Source of the DNA: Bacillota bacterium
Lineage (GTDB): Bacteria; Bacillota; UBA4882; UBA8346
Assembly (NCBI GenBank): GCA_023435565.1
Contig: JAEYRN010000031.1
Coordinates: 1-62,212, forward strand
Direction: 5' to 3'
Length of the DNA: 62,212 bases
Numbering within the stretch: position 1 is the stretch's first letter; each line of letters opens with the position of its first letter. The notes beneath the pieces are model-generated. The model made no database searches. It had not been told where the DNA came from and saw nothing but the letters and a program-made list of their open reading frames with translations. A program made the translations under genes and the position numbers. Of the stretch, positions 40,954 through 48,262 are shown in pieces.

Positions 40954-43242
40954 TTATTTAAAATTCGATCTTTTGCCTATATCTAACTCCGTCCTGCCAA
41001 TAAAACCGGCTTTGGTCGCTTGAATTATCGCTGGCAATACAGTTATCGCTCCTATTCCTGCGCCAACCGTGGTCAGGGCTACCAAAATAGCAAATCTTTG
41101 TAATGGAATCAGATTTGCCAGGAGAAGTACTAAAAAGCCGCTCATTACCGTAATTACATTGAACAGAATCGCTTGACCGGTTGTTTCTAAAGTAGCCTGT
41201 AGGGTCTCCTGATCGCTTTGGCCTTCTTGGTATTCCCGCCGATAACGATTGATGAAATGAATTGTGTAATCTATACCGGTACCAATGGCGATACCTGCCA
41301 CCAATACAGTGGCGACATCCAAAGGAATACCGCTAAAACCCATTACACCCATAATCACCACCAAAGTAAGCAAAATAGGCATTAATCCGATTAACCCGCC
41401 ATTGAACGAGCGTAATAACCATACCAGGCAGATAAATACCAGGGCTAACGCAATCAGTAGGCTATAAATCTGGCTTTTCAGTATGCTGTCATCCAGGTGG
41501 GTTAGAATAACAGGCTGCCCGGTAAGACTGAAAGTAACTAATTTAGGATCAGTCCTGGTTTTTAAATAATTATTGACCTTATCAACCACCGTTTTGGCAT
41601 GGCCGGTATCTAAGTTAGCCATGGTGGCTTGGATTACCCCTTCGGTTTTAGAGGAATTAACAAATTGGTCCAGGGTTTCCTCCCCTTCCAGCAGAAACCA
41701 GAGGTTGGAAACCTTTTCACGACTCTCCGGTATTACGCGCCCTTCTCCCATTACCTCGTTCATTTCAATAATTAAATCAGCAATGGATTGGGGGTTATGT
41801 AGATCCGGCAAGGATTGAAGGTAGTCTTCCAGCTTTTTCATTTCCTTTAAAACCAACGAATCTTGCAGATCACCTTTTACCAGTAGTTGTAACACAGACG
41901 AGCCACCGAATTTTCGCCCCATCATCGCTTCAGCTCGCCTGATATTACTCCCCGGTTTAAAATAATCCAAAATGTCTGCCCGACGTTGAATTCTCGGGAT
42001 ACCTAACAGACATACGCCAACAATCACTATTATGGTAATTAGGATTGTTCGGCCATTTTTTAAAACCCATTTTCCGAGAAGGTCCATTACTCCGGTAATC
42101 TCCTTAGTGGTGTTCATTCCAGCTTCATCCACGTTCTTGCTTCTAACCGGGAGCGAAGCCAATACTGCCGGAACAAAGGTCAATGAGACAAGCATGGCAA
42201 AAAACACTCCTATGCAGGTAAAAAAGCCAAACTCCCGGATCATTGTTAAATAGGAGCCGAAAATGAAAGAGAGAAAACCGATCATAGTGGTAACCGCTGC
42301 CAACAGTACCGGCAATCCAACCTCTTTTAAGGCTTTGGATGATTGGGCCTCCCGTTCTGCCTCGGATATAACCGTTTCTTTGAACTTACTAAACACATGG
42401 ATGCTATATGCGTTTCCTACCGCGAAAAGAATTACAGGAATGGCATTAGAGATAATCGTCAGCGGGATCTTTAATATACTCATTAACCCAAGGTTCCAGA
42501 CCGCACTAATGATAACTCCGCAAACCGGAATGGCAACTCCACGAAAGCTCCGGAAACAAAAAAATAACGCCGCAATAATTACCAACCCAACCAGAGGTAT
42601 TAATAATTTCAAGTCATTTAAAATAATCTCATTAATATCCAGCATTAAAAATGGTAGGCCCCCATAATAAACCTGGCCTTTGGGAACAATACGACCGACA
42701 ATCTTTTTTAACTCCTTGGCCGTTTTCACTTTATCTATTTCATTTTGAAGCCGGCAGATAATTAGCGTGGCCCGGCCATCTTTGGAGACCAGGCGTCCCC
42801 GGTAAAGTTCTTTAGCCAGTGTATAGCTTTTTAAGTTCCGTAACTCGGATGGGTTGTCTGGTAAATTATCCGAGTCGATCAACCTTCCGATCTCCAGCCC
42901 CTCCGGGCTTTCTTTTATATCAAGAATATTTGTCAAACTGGTTACATATGATACACCGTCCACCCCTTGAAATTCATCCGTCAAAAGCTGAATTTGACTG
43001 ATAATCTCCTTGCTAAAAACATCTTTTGTTTCCAGGGCGATCATGGCTAAGTGGTTACCGTTATATTCCTTCCCTAAATATTGAAATAATTTGACTACCG
43101 GATCGCTTTTAGGGAAATACCCGGTAAGATCGGGGTTGATCCTTAAATCTTTGATGAAATATCCAAAAAACATTGTAATTAGTATCGTAATTCCGATCAC
43201 AATCTTCCGTTTCCTAATTATTAATCCCACCAAATTATTCAA
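40954..43242 (-). CDS. RND/MMPL family exporter
   Basis: A 762-residue RND-superfamily permease of the MMPL/HAE3 type. Two repeated halves each have one leading span, a large extracytoplasmic loop and a five-span bundle. The second half shows AGIAIGTGIDYTIHFINRYRRE, with an Asp in the membrane helix for proton coupling, and the first half AVGNAYSIHVFSKFKE. Such exporters move hopanoids, lipids or hydrophobic drugs. I chose TTG 43242 as start because AAAGGAGAG lies just ahead; an upstream TTG at 43278 would include that site in the coding region. The operon also encodes TetR, LolA-like and barrel proteins. Confidence 0.87.
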   Translation of the reverse strand: MNNLVGLIIRKRKIVIGITILITMFFGYFIKDLRINPDLTGYFPKSDPVVKLFQYLGKEYNGNHLAMIALETKDVFSKEIISQIQLLTDEFQGVDGVSYVTSLTNILDIKESPEGLEIGRLIDSDNLPDNPSELRNLKSYTLAKELYRGRLVSKDGRATLIICRLQNEIDKVKTAKELKKIVGRIVPKGQVYYGGLPFLMLDINEIILNDLKLLIPLVGLVIIAALFFCFRSFRGVAIPVCGVIISAVWNLGLMSILKIPLTIISNAIPVILFAVGNAYSIHVFSKFKETVISEAEREAQSSKALKEVGLPVLLAAVTTMIGFLSFIFGSYLTMIREFGFFTCIGVFFAMLVSLTFVPAVLASLPVRSKNVDEAGMNTTKEITGVMDLLGKWVLKNGRTILITIIVIVGVCLLGIPRIQRRADILDYFKPGSNIRRAEAMMGRKFGGSSVLQLLVKGDLQDSLVLKEMKKLEDYLQSLPDLHNPQSIADLIIEMNEVMGEGRVIPESREKVSNLWFLLEGEETLDQFVNSSKTEGVIQATMANLDTGHAKTVVDKVNNYLKTRTDPKLVTFSLTGQPVILTHLDDSILKSQIYSLLIALALVFICLVWLLRSFNGGLIGLMPILLTLVVIMGVMGFSGIPLDVATVLVAGIAIGTGIDYTIHFINRYRREYQEGQSDQETLQATLETTGQAILFNVITVMSGFLVLLLANLIPLQRFAILVALTTVGAGIGAITVLPAIIQATKAGFIGRTELDIGKRSNFK

Positions 43243-43312
43243 ATTGATCTCTCCTTTGATTTTGTATTTATCGACCAATTTAGTTTTTTAGTCGAATAAA
43301 GTCCAAAAAAAA

Positions 43313-43897
43313 TCATTTTTTTAGTATACCGTTAAAAAATACTTCTAATAAACTGTCAATACTAGTTTCAATCTTTGCGTAATCCGTTTCAAGCGCCCAA
43401 TGGTATTCCAGTCCCTTACAAGCGATCACCATAGCATATGCCGTTAAATCCAAATTATTAATCAAAAAGATTCCCCGGTTAACTCCTTCAGTTAAAATAT
43501 TTTTAAACATTTCAAGCTCGTATTGGTCGTAATTAACCCTAAGTTTTTCGATAAAACCGTAACTATCAAGATACTCATCCTTAAAGGCGTTATAGAGGTT
43601 GGCCAACCGGTTAAACAACCTCATTCTGGTTATCACATAAGCCCGGAGTTGATTTTGAGGTGTTGTTTCCCGGTTAATAGCCCCGGTTAGTTCGGCTTTT
43701 AACTCGACAGCTTCTTTCTCCACCACTGCCTGGAAAACTTCTTCCTTGCTTTTAAAATAATAATACAAGGAACTCTTCCCCTTACGGGTGGCCTGGGCGA
43801 TCTCATCCATGGTAGTCTTTTTAAAGCCGAACCGGCTAAAAATCTTCTGAGCGGAGTCAATTATAAAATCTTTAGTATCTTTTTCGATGTTTTCCAT
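43313..43897 (-). CDS. TetR family regulator of the exporter operon
   Basis: A 194-residue TetR-type repressor. The N-terminal helix-turn-helix is clear (IIDSAQKIFSRFGFKKTTMDEIAQATRKGKSSLYYYFKSKEE, residues 14-54), and the C-terminal ligand-binding helical domain is divergent, as usual. It is the first gene of a four-gene operon with the MMPL exporter, LolA-like protein and barrel, which it likely represses until a lipophilic ligand binds. The ribosome binding site is weak. Upstream, CTAGTTTTAGATT and CTAGTTCTAATTTTAG (near 43930-43990) are similar direct repeats that could contain its operator. Confidence 0.85.
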   Translation of the reverse strand: MENIEKDTKDFIIDSAQKIFSRFGFKKTTMDEIAQATRKGKSSLYYYFKSKEEVFQAVVEKEAVELKAELTGAINRETTPQNQLRAYVITRMRLFNRLANLYNAFKDEYLDSYGFIEKLRVNYDQYELEMFKNILTEGVNRGIFLINNLDLTAYAMVIACKGLEYHWALETDYAKIETSIDSLLEVFFNGILKK

Positions 43898-44135
43898 GTC
43901 TTTTAGAACTTTCGACTGATTTGGTATCTAGTTTTAGATTATCACCTTTTTTCATTTATCACAAGCCTAGTTCTAATTTTAGTTTATATATATTTTCATT
44001 AACTATAAACCAATACTATGTTCGGATCACTAAGCGATTAATTATTGAATAGACATATGGAAATGAAAAATATATAATGAAGTAAGCAATTGGTAGCATT
44101 TTAGCAATCTATCATTAAAAACGAAGGATGGAAAT

Positions 44136-44555
44136 ATGACTTTCAACGAACTGCAAAAGGCTTTTAAAACCGTCGAAATAGACCGGTTAATCCAAGACTA
44201 TGGTATTACGCTAATCATGATTTTCGGTTCCGTAGCAAAAGAAACATCCAATGCCAATAGCGACATTGATATTGCCGTATTACTCAATGAACAAAATGAC
44301 GAATTTCATCTGAAAATAAGGTTTCGCCTGATCGATTTTTTCGAAAAGATATTTAAAAAAAATTGCGACGTTATTCTTTTGAATGAAGCGCCGCCTCAAC
44401 TTAAATATCAAATCTTTAAATACGGCCGGTTGTTACTAGAAAAAGATAACAGCTATAATAAAGTTTTTACTCAAACACTAAAAGAATACTTTGATTTTAT
44501 TTATTTCGCAAACTTTTGTTATATTAAAATTAGAGAGAGCTTTATGATGAGGTGA
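44136..44555 (+). CDS. MntA-like nucleotidyltransferase antitoxin
   Basis: A 139-residue minimal nucleotidyltransferase with the motif MIFGSVAKETSNANSDIDIAVLL: G31-S32 and the acidic pair D43/D45, the third acidic residue lying in CDVILLNEAPP. In MntA/HepT systems this enzyme neutralises the HEPN toxin by polyAMPylating a Tyr next to its active site. The following gene, six bases downstream, encodes exactly such a HEPN protein with the R-x4-H-x-Y motif. AAGGATGG lies before the ATG. The order antitoxin-toxin and tight spacing are typical. A second HEPN/MNT pair of a different subtype lies at 1438-2146. Confidence 0.9.
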   Translation: MTFNELQKAFKTVEIDRLIQDYGITLIMIFGSVAKETSNANSDIDIAVLLNEQNDEFHLKIRFRLIDFFEKIFKKNCDVILLNEAPPQLKYQIFKYGRLLLEKDNSYNKVFTQTLKEYFDFIYFANFCYIKIRESFMMR

Positions 44556-44561
44556 TTAATA

Positions 44562-44984
44562 TTGGTTGACAAAAATATTATCAACATTAGAATCGGTAAA
44601 CTCCATGAATACCTTGGCAATCTTGAAACATTAAAAAAATACCCTCTAGAAGATTTTTTAAATAATTTAATGATCCATTCAACCGCAGAAAGGCAGTTAC
44701 AACTCGCCATCGAGTGCATTCAAGATATTGCCACCCACATTATAGCCGATGAACGGCTAGGGGTTCCGGAAACCAATAAGGATGTCTATATTTTTTTATC
44801 CAAAGCCGGAATTATCAACAATGAGTTGGCGTTAAAGCTTGCGGACATGGCCAAATTCCGAAATATACTGGTCCATGATTACATTGAGCTTAATTTAAAA
44901 ACTGTTTTTGAAATTATCCAATTGGATTTAAACGATATTATTTTGTTTGTGAAACATATTCTAAAATATATGGAAAAACGGTAG
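44562..44984 (+). CDS. HepT-like HEPN toxin (DUF86)
   Basis: A 140-residue DUF86/HepT HEPN protein. The RNase motif R-x4-H followed by Y is intact: R100-NILV-H105-D-Y107, Tyr107 being the residue expected to be AMPylated by the MntA partner. Helical segments with HSTAERQLQLAIECIQDIA and FLSKAGIINNELALKLADMAKFRN are standard. The start is TTG 44562 with GAGGTGAT just ahead. HepT toxins cleave tRNA or mRNA and act in abortive infection or plasmid-type stabilisation. It is co-transcribed with the MntA-like gene. Confidence 0.9.
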   Translation: MVDKNIINIRIGKLHEYLGNLETLKKYPLEDFLNNLMIHSTAERQLQLAIECIQDIATHIIADERLGVPETNKDVYIFLSKAGIINNELALKLADMAKFRNILVHDYIELNLKTVFEIIQLDLNDIILFVKHILKYMEKR

Positions 44985-45101
44985 CTTATCAAAGCCAATA
45001 GTGTTAAAAATAGACCCGCCTCATAATAAACAAATTTCCGCCAATATGCGGAATCTAGAGATAAACACGGGAGAAAATTATACAGGTGAAATGATGTATG
45101 A

Positions 45102-45130
45102 AGCGACTGAAATTACCAGTCGCTTTTCTC
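45102..45130 (+). terminator. Intrinsic terminator after the HepT locus
   Basis: AGCGACT (45102-45108) pairs with AGTCGCT (45118-45124) across a 9-nt loop and is followed by TTTTCTCT. It lies about 115 bp after the HepT stop codon on the same strand. Confidence 0.65.
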
Positions 45131-45180
45131 TAACATAACCAAATTTGCTGTGGTTCCTGAATGAAACGCCATCCAACCTG

Positions 45181-45423
45181 CTATTGCTCCATTTGAACAT
45201 CCCGTTTGGTATCAAACTTGGCGTAAACCATCTTCGGATAAAACGAAAATGTATTCCTATAAAGATAAAACCCATCGATAGCAAGCTGGACCGACATTTG
45301 AATCCATTTTTCCCCGGTATCGACTTCAAGCCGGTCGCCTTCCCTTAATTCTTAGTACATCTTTTTGCCATACATGCCAAAACGGCCGTTATGTTGCAGC
45401 ATTATGAAACCTTCGATAACCAT
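45181..45423 (-). pseudogene. DUF5348-like gene with internal stop codon
   Basis: Read leftward from ATG 45423 (with AAAGGAG eleven bases ahead) the frame gives 23 residues (NGRFGMYGKKMY), a TAA at 45352-45354, then 56 more codons in the same frame (ELREGDRLEVDTGEKWIQM and on to QMEQ) ending at TAG 45181. The joined product resembles DUF5348 proteins, small beta-rich proteins of mobile elements in Firmicutes (GRY-x-L, then GD-x-LEV-x-x-x-x-WI). A single nonsense change appears to have broken it. Confidence 0.6.
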
Positions 45424-45838
45424 TAAGTATAGACTCCTTTCATTGGTGATAATCAATCCAATTAAGTGTTTTCGAATCTAAGGGGATTCTTTGGTTGTCA
45501 AAAAAGTGAACTTTACAGTGAAACGATGAGGTTTCAATTTTTCACTCTCCTCTCATTTTTGTTTACCACCTTGAGGGGAAAGCCATATTATGGTAAAATA
45601 AGAACAAGCACACGTTAAGGCTTTCCTTACGTGGTGGCGGGGGCTATCAGTGTCACTTGCGAGGTGGGGACTGGTAGTCTTTTATTTTATAAAAATATAT
45701 TTTATTTTTATTTATTTTTATTTATTTTTATTTACTATATTTTATTATAATTTATTGTTACTGTCAAAGCAAATAAGAGCAATTATTGTGTTTAAAAATT
45801 AACTATGATAAACTATAATAAAGTTGGTGAGGTTATAA
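45424..45838. other. AT-rich spacer with imperfect palindrome
   Basis: No gene seen. It holds the promoter region of the DUF5348-like relic, an imperfect palindrome CACGTTAAGG..CCTTACGTG near 45611-45632, a GC-rich patch near 45634-45680 and the AT-rich tandem repeat listed separately. Confidence 0.4.
45701..45734. repeat. 10-bp AT-rich tandem repeat
   Basis: The unit TTTATTTTTA occurs three times in perfect tandem (45701-45730) with partial units on both sides. It lies in a spacer about 105 bp before the small HTH gene. A period close to one helical turn would give a bent or flexible DNA segment. Confidence 0.7.
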
Positions 45839-46018
45839 ATGGAAGAACTATATACAGTTAAAGAAGTTGCCAAAAAATTAAAAGTCGCCGAAAGCACTAT
45901 TAACCGTTGGGTTGCCGAAGGTAAATTAAAGGCGCTTAAATTGTCTGAGGGTAGAAAAGGAGCAGTTCGGTTTAGGGAAGTGGATATTAAGAGTTTTATT
46001 GAGTCTTTACAAAAATAA
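45839..46018 (+). CDS. Small helix-turn-helix (excisionase-type) DNA-binding protein
   Basis: A 59-residue protein. LYTVKEVAKKLKVAESTINRWVAEGKLKALKL is the MerR-like/excisionase HTH-17 fold: the T-x-x-E-V-A-x-x-L-x-V-x-x-x-T-I-x-R-W pattern, with the wing GAVRFREVDIKSFI following. GGTGAGGT lies six bases before the ATG, so it is a real gene. Such single-domain proteins direct excision of mobile elements or act as small repressors. It is followed by a truncated XRE-regulator end and a terminator, so it may be a survivor of a decayed mobile element. Confidence 0.85.
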   Translation: MEELYTVKEVAKKLKVAESTINRWVAEGKLKALKLSEGRKGAVRFREVDIKSFIESLQK

Positions 46019-46040
46019 CAAAAACATAGGATTCCGTTGA

Positions 46041-46223
46041 TTACCCGCTAATGATTATGCTGAAGATGTTGGAATATATAAGTTTAAGGACAAGCAGTTG
46101 CAACAATATTTTAAGGAAGTCGATAAGTTGAATGAAGAGGATAGAAATCCGGTTAAAGGGCTTATCGAATTGGTGTTAATTAAAAATAAGGTGAAGGACT
46201 TGGCTTCCGATAACAAATATTAA
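46041..46223 (+). pseudogene. C-terminal remnant of an XRE-type regulator
   Basis: The frame 46041-46223 encodes about 60 residues: FKDKQLQQYFKEVDKLNEEDRNPVKGLIELVLIKNKVKDL in overlapping segments, matching the usual C-terminal tail of XRE-family phage-type repressors (F-x-D-x-E-L-x-x-x-F-x-E-V-D-x-L-x-E-E-D). The helix-turn-helix domain is missing, a TGA precedes the segment and there is no start codon with ribosome binding site. It is therefore a 3' fragment of a lost regulator. Confidence 0.65.
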
Positions 46224-46247
46224 ATATGTGATGTCGCATGATGGCTT

Positions 46248-46282
46248 CAAAGACTTACAGAATAAGACTTTGGGGCTTTTTT
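46248..46282 (+). terminator. Intrinsic terminator after the XRE remnant
   Basis: CAAAGACTTA (46248-46257) pairs with TAAGACTTTG (46263-46272) with one internal mismatch, followed by GGGGCTTTTTTG. It is the former end of the XRE gene and insulates the next gene. Confidence 0.6.
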
Positions 46283-46316
46283 GATGTAGAATAAAATGAA
46301 ATCAGGTGAAAAATCA

Positions 46317-46865
46317 ATGGCAGTACCTCCCCAACAAAATACATCGATAATTGATTTGATAAAAGATTTTGAAGGAATTATCGGCACTTTATTTGGTGTT
46401 TTCTTAGGCTCAATAATAACGTTGATTTCTCAAAAAACGGGTCGCATTTACTTCTGTTTAAATAAATGGGATTTTAATTTGTACAAGTCAACAGGAGATT
46501 CACGTGAAATAGTTGTTACAGAGGTTTCAGAGTGCCAATTTGGAAAATATGTCTTGGAGGCTGATTTTTTCAATAGTTCCAACATTCCTAAAGGCTTAAG
46601 AAATATTCGGATCATATTTGAAGGTAATGGGTTTAAACATGAGTATGAATCTTTAGATTCAGACACCAGAAAACTAACAAGCTCACTATCTACCAGAGCC
46701 GAAAAGATGAAGATACTCACGCTACAGCCCAAACAGCTTATACAGGTTAATCTAGAGGGCAGAATCAATGACAAAACCGAGTTACAAAATCTTGTGAAGC
46801 ATTCAAAGATATTTTTAAAGGCACTCGACCACAAAAACAAGGAATTTAAGTGGCGAATAAAGTAA
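46317..46865 (+). CDS. Unrecognised membrane-anchored protein
   Basis: A 182-residue protein with one N-terminal membrane span (IIGTLFGVFLGSIITLI, about residues 22-38) followed by a soluble domain rich in beta strands: IYFCLNKWDFNLY, YVLEADFFNSSNIPKGLRNIRIIF, LTLQPKQLIQVNLEG. This resembles the C-terminal beta-sandwich seen in small membrane-linked proteins of accessory islands, but I cannot name a family. Start 46317 is chosen over 46296 because AGGTGA lies eight bases ahead. The gene stands alone between a terminator and a GC-richer spacer. Confidence 0.65.
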   Translation: MAVPPQQNTSIIDLIKDFEGIIGTLFGVFLGSIITLISQKTGRIYFCLNKWDFNLYKSTGDSREIVVTEVSECQFGKYVLEADFFNSSNIPKGLRNIRIIFEGNGFKHEYESLDSDTRKLTSSLSTRAEKMKILTLQPKQLIQVNLEGRINDKTELQNLVKHSKIFLKALDHKNKEFKWRIK

Positions 46866-47230
46866 AACTTCTCACCCGGGGTAGCCGATCACCGGTCACG
46901 GCCTCAAAGGAGTAGGGAAGAAAGAGCCGTCACCTGTCGCCGATTCACCGGACCATGCTTAAAGTTTCATCCGAAATCTCCTGCCGCATCGTCCGCCGGG
47001 CTGGGCGAATCTTCGCCGTCAACTTTTCTGGGCCGAATCTGCCCGCGGAGTCGGATAATATCGCGTTGATGTCAACGGCCAATAGTGAATCAGGCTAGTC
47101 TTGGCCTATGACATAACAGACATTATCCAACTCCGCACAGCTCACCGCCCGCCCCGGAACCAAGTTTCACGATCTTGCCCCTACAGCCTTAAGACTCCCT
47201 TTAAAAATCTTAATAAACCGGAGGTAACAA
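46866..47230. other. GC-richer 365-bp spacer with a 19-bp duplicate
   Basis: No gene is seen. Its composition is visibly richer in G and C than the flanks. Positions 47112-47130 (CATAACAGACATTATCCAA) repeat exactly 16403-16421, which lies inside the AlaA-type aminotransferase gene (its NVCYD codons). This may be a fragment of a related aminotransferase gene that has decayed. Confidence 0.4.
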
Positions 47231-47614
47231 ATGGGTGATAATAATGTAAACGATCAATGGTTAGAGACATATAAGTCCTTGGTCTCTCTTGCGACAGAAG
47301 GATTTAAATTCTCCACATTAATTAACGGAGGCGCGGCAGTAGCCATCTTAGCTTATCTTGGAAACTTATCGGAAAAAGATAAACCTATTCCTGACATGCG
47401 CTGGGCTATGGGGTGTTTCTTAATAGGTCTTGGATTTTGCGGTCTATCGATTTTGTTTTCATATTTCACTCAATTGAAGAGGCTCAATGACATTGCTTTC
47501 GGGCGAAATCCCAGTTCTAGTAAGTGGCGGCTTTTTTGTGCAATAATTACTTTTGAACTTAGTATTATTGCCTTTATTGCAGGATCGTTAGTGGCAGTTT
47601 TATCCTTTAAATGA
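47231..47614 (+). CDS. Small three-span membrane protein
   Basis: A 127-residue protein with a short soluble N-terminus (DNNVNDQWLETYKSLVSLATEGFKF) and three hydrophobic segments, at about residues 28-46 (LINGGAAVAILAYLG), 60-80 and 105-125. Proteins with this W-L-E-x-Y-K-S-L..EGFK-x-x-x-x-x-NGGAAVAIL opening recur in bacterial accessory regions as hypothetical membrane proteins. The function is unknown. GGAGG lies seven bases before the ATG. It is probably monocistronic and followed by a long hairpin. Confidence 0.65.
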   Translation: MGDNNVNDQWLETYKSLVSLATEGFKFSTLINGGAAVAILAYLGNLSEKDKPIPDMRWAMGCFLIGLGFCGLSILFSYFTQLKRLNDIAFGRNPSSSKWRLFCAIITFELSIIAFIAGSLVAVLSFK

Positions 47615-47661
47615 CCGGCTCCATCTAGCCGGATATTTCCTTATTTCCACCCAATAAGCAA

Positions 47662-47719
47662 AAAAAGTCAATGCCGCACAGGGCTTTTCCTGCGCGTTCA
47701 TTTTCAGCTTTGACTTTTT
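47662..47719. terminator. Long nested hairpin after small membrane gene
   Basis: AAAAAGTCAA (47662-47671) pairs with TTGACTTTTT (47710-47719); inside lies a second stem CACAGG/CCTGCG around GCTTTT. Because both arms end in T-runs on the respective 3' side, it could terminate transcription in both directions. It is the only feature in 47615-47950. Confidence 0.6.
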
Positions 47720-47954
47720 AAATAGCGGATTGAATCTCCAAATCGAAAGGAATGGTCGCTGGTCTTATAGTATTCACTTAGGGGACGGCGGGCGAATTCG
47801 ATTCACCGATCCGCTTCGTATAAGAGGGGTGGAGTAACTTTTCCAACTCCTTTAGTATGCCTCATTATTCCTTATTTGCACCATTTTTCATGTGATGTGG
47901 CGAGGTTCACATCATGTTGCCTGTTGCAATTATTTCGCAATCAATAGTGGGGTA

Positions 47955-48143
47955 AACCTCAAGTTGAAGAGGAGATCCTTTATACTGAGGGAATGATCCT
48001 TCATGTTGATTTTTACAATCCTTCATCTTGAGAAACGAATCCTTCAAATTAAGGAAAAGATCCTCCGTTTTGAATGAACAATCCTTAATCTTGAGGTTCT
48101 AAACCTTCAAATCGAGTAAAAGGTCCTCAATTTGAAGGGAACT
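47955..48143. repeat. Nine-unit degenerate 21-bp tandem array
   Basis: Units begin with AATCC-like tetramers at 47955, 47975, 47996, 48018, 48039, 48060, 48081, 48102 and 48123 (steps 20, 21, 22, then 21 throughout). The consensus is roughly ATCCTTCAATTTGAGGAAAAG, each unit being a loose CCTTCA..TTGAGG palindrome. Read as codons, 21 bp makes heptads: ILHLEKR, ILQIKEK, ILRFE on the plus strand and SFLKMKD, LFLNLKD on the minus strand. Stops and a frame shift interrupt both, so I call a repeat and not a gene. Confidence 0.75.
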
Positions 48144-48179
48144 TCCCCAAGTAATTTATCTCGAAACATAAAAAGATAC

Positions 48180-48205
48180 AAGAAAAGAGAGGCGCTTGCC
48201 TCTCT
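48180..48205 (-). terminator. Rho-independent terminator of EF-hand-like gene
   Basis: AGAGAGGC (48186-48193) pairs with GCCTCTCT (48198-48205); on the minus strand TTTTCTTG follows. It lies about 58 bp after the stop codon of the gene at 48263. Confidence 0.7.
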
Positions 48206-48262
48206 ATAAACACCTAATTTGTCATCAGGATGGTTTTTCTCCTGACTCCTGGCTCCTAACCC

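Noticed and set aside
42263..42667. Long frame (134 codons) antisense to the MMPL exporter gene
   Set aside because: It lies wholly inside a well-supported gene and is rich in Lys/Asn/Pro as expected for an antisense shadow.
47955..48143. CRISPR array
   Set aside because: The units are contiguous with no unique spacers, are only 21 bp and are degenerate.
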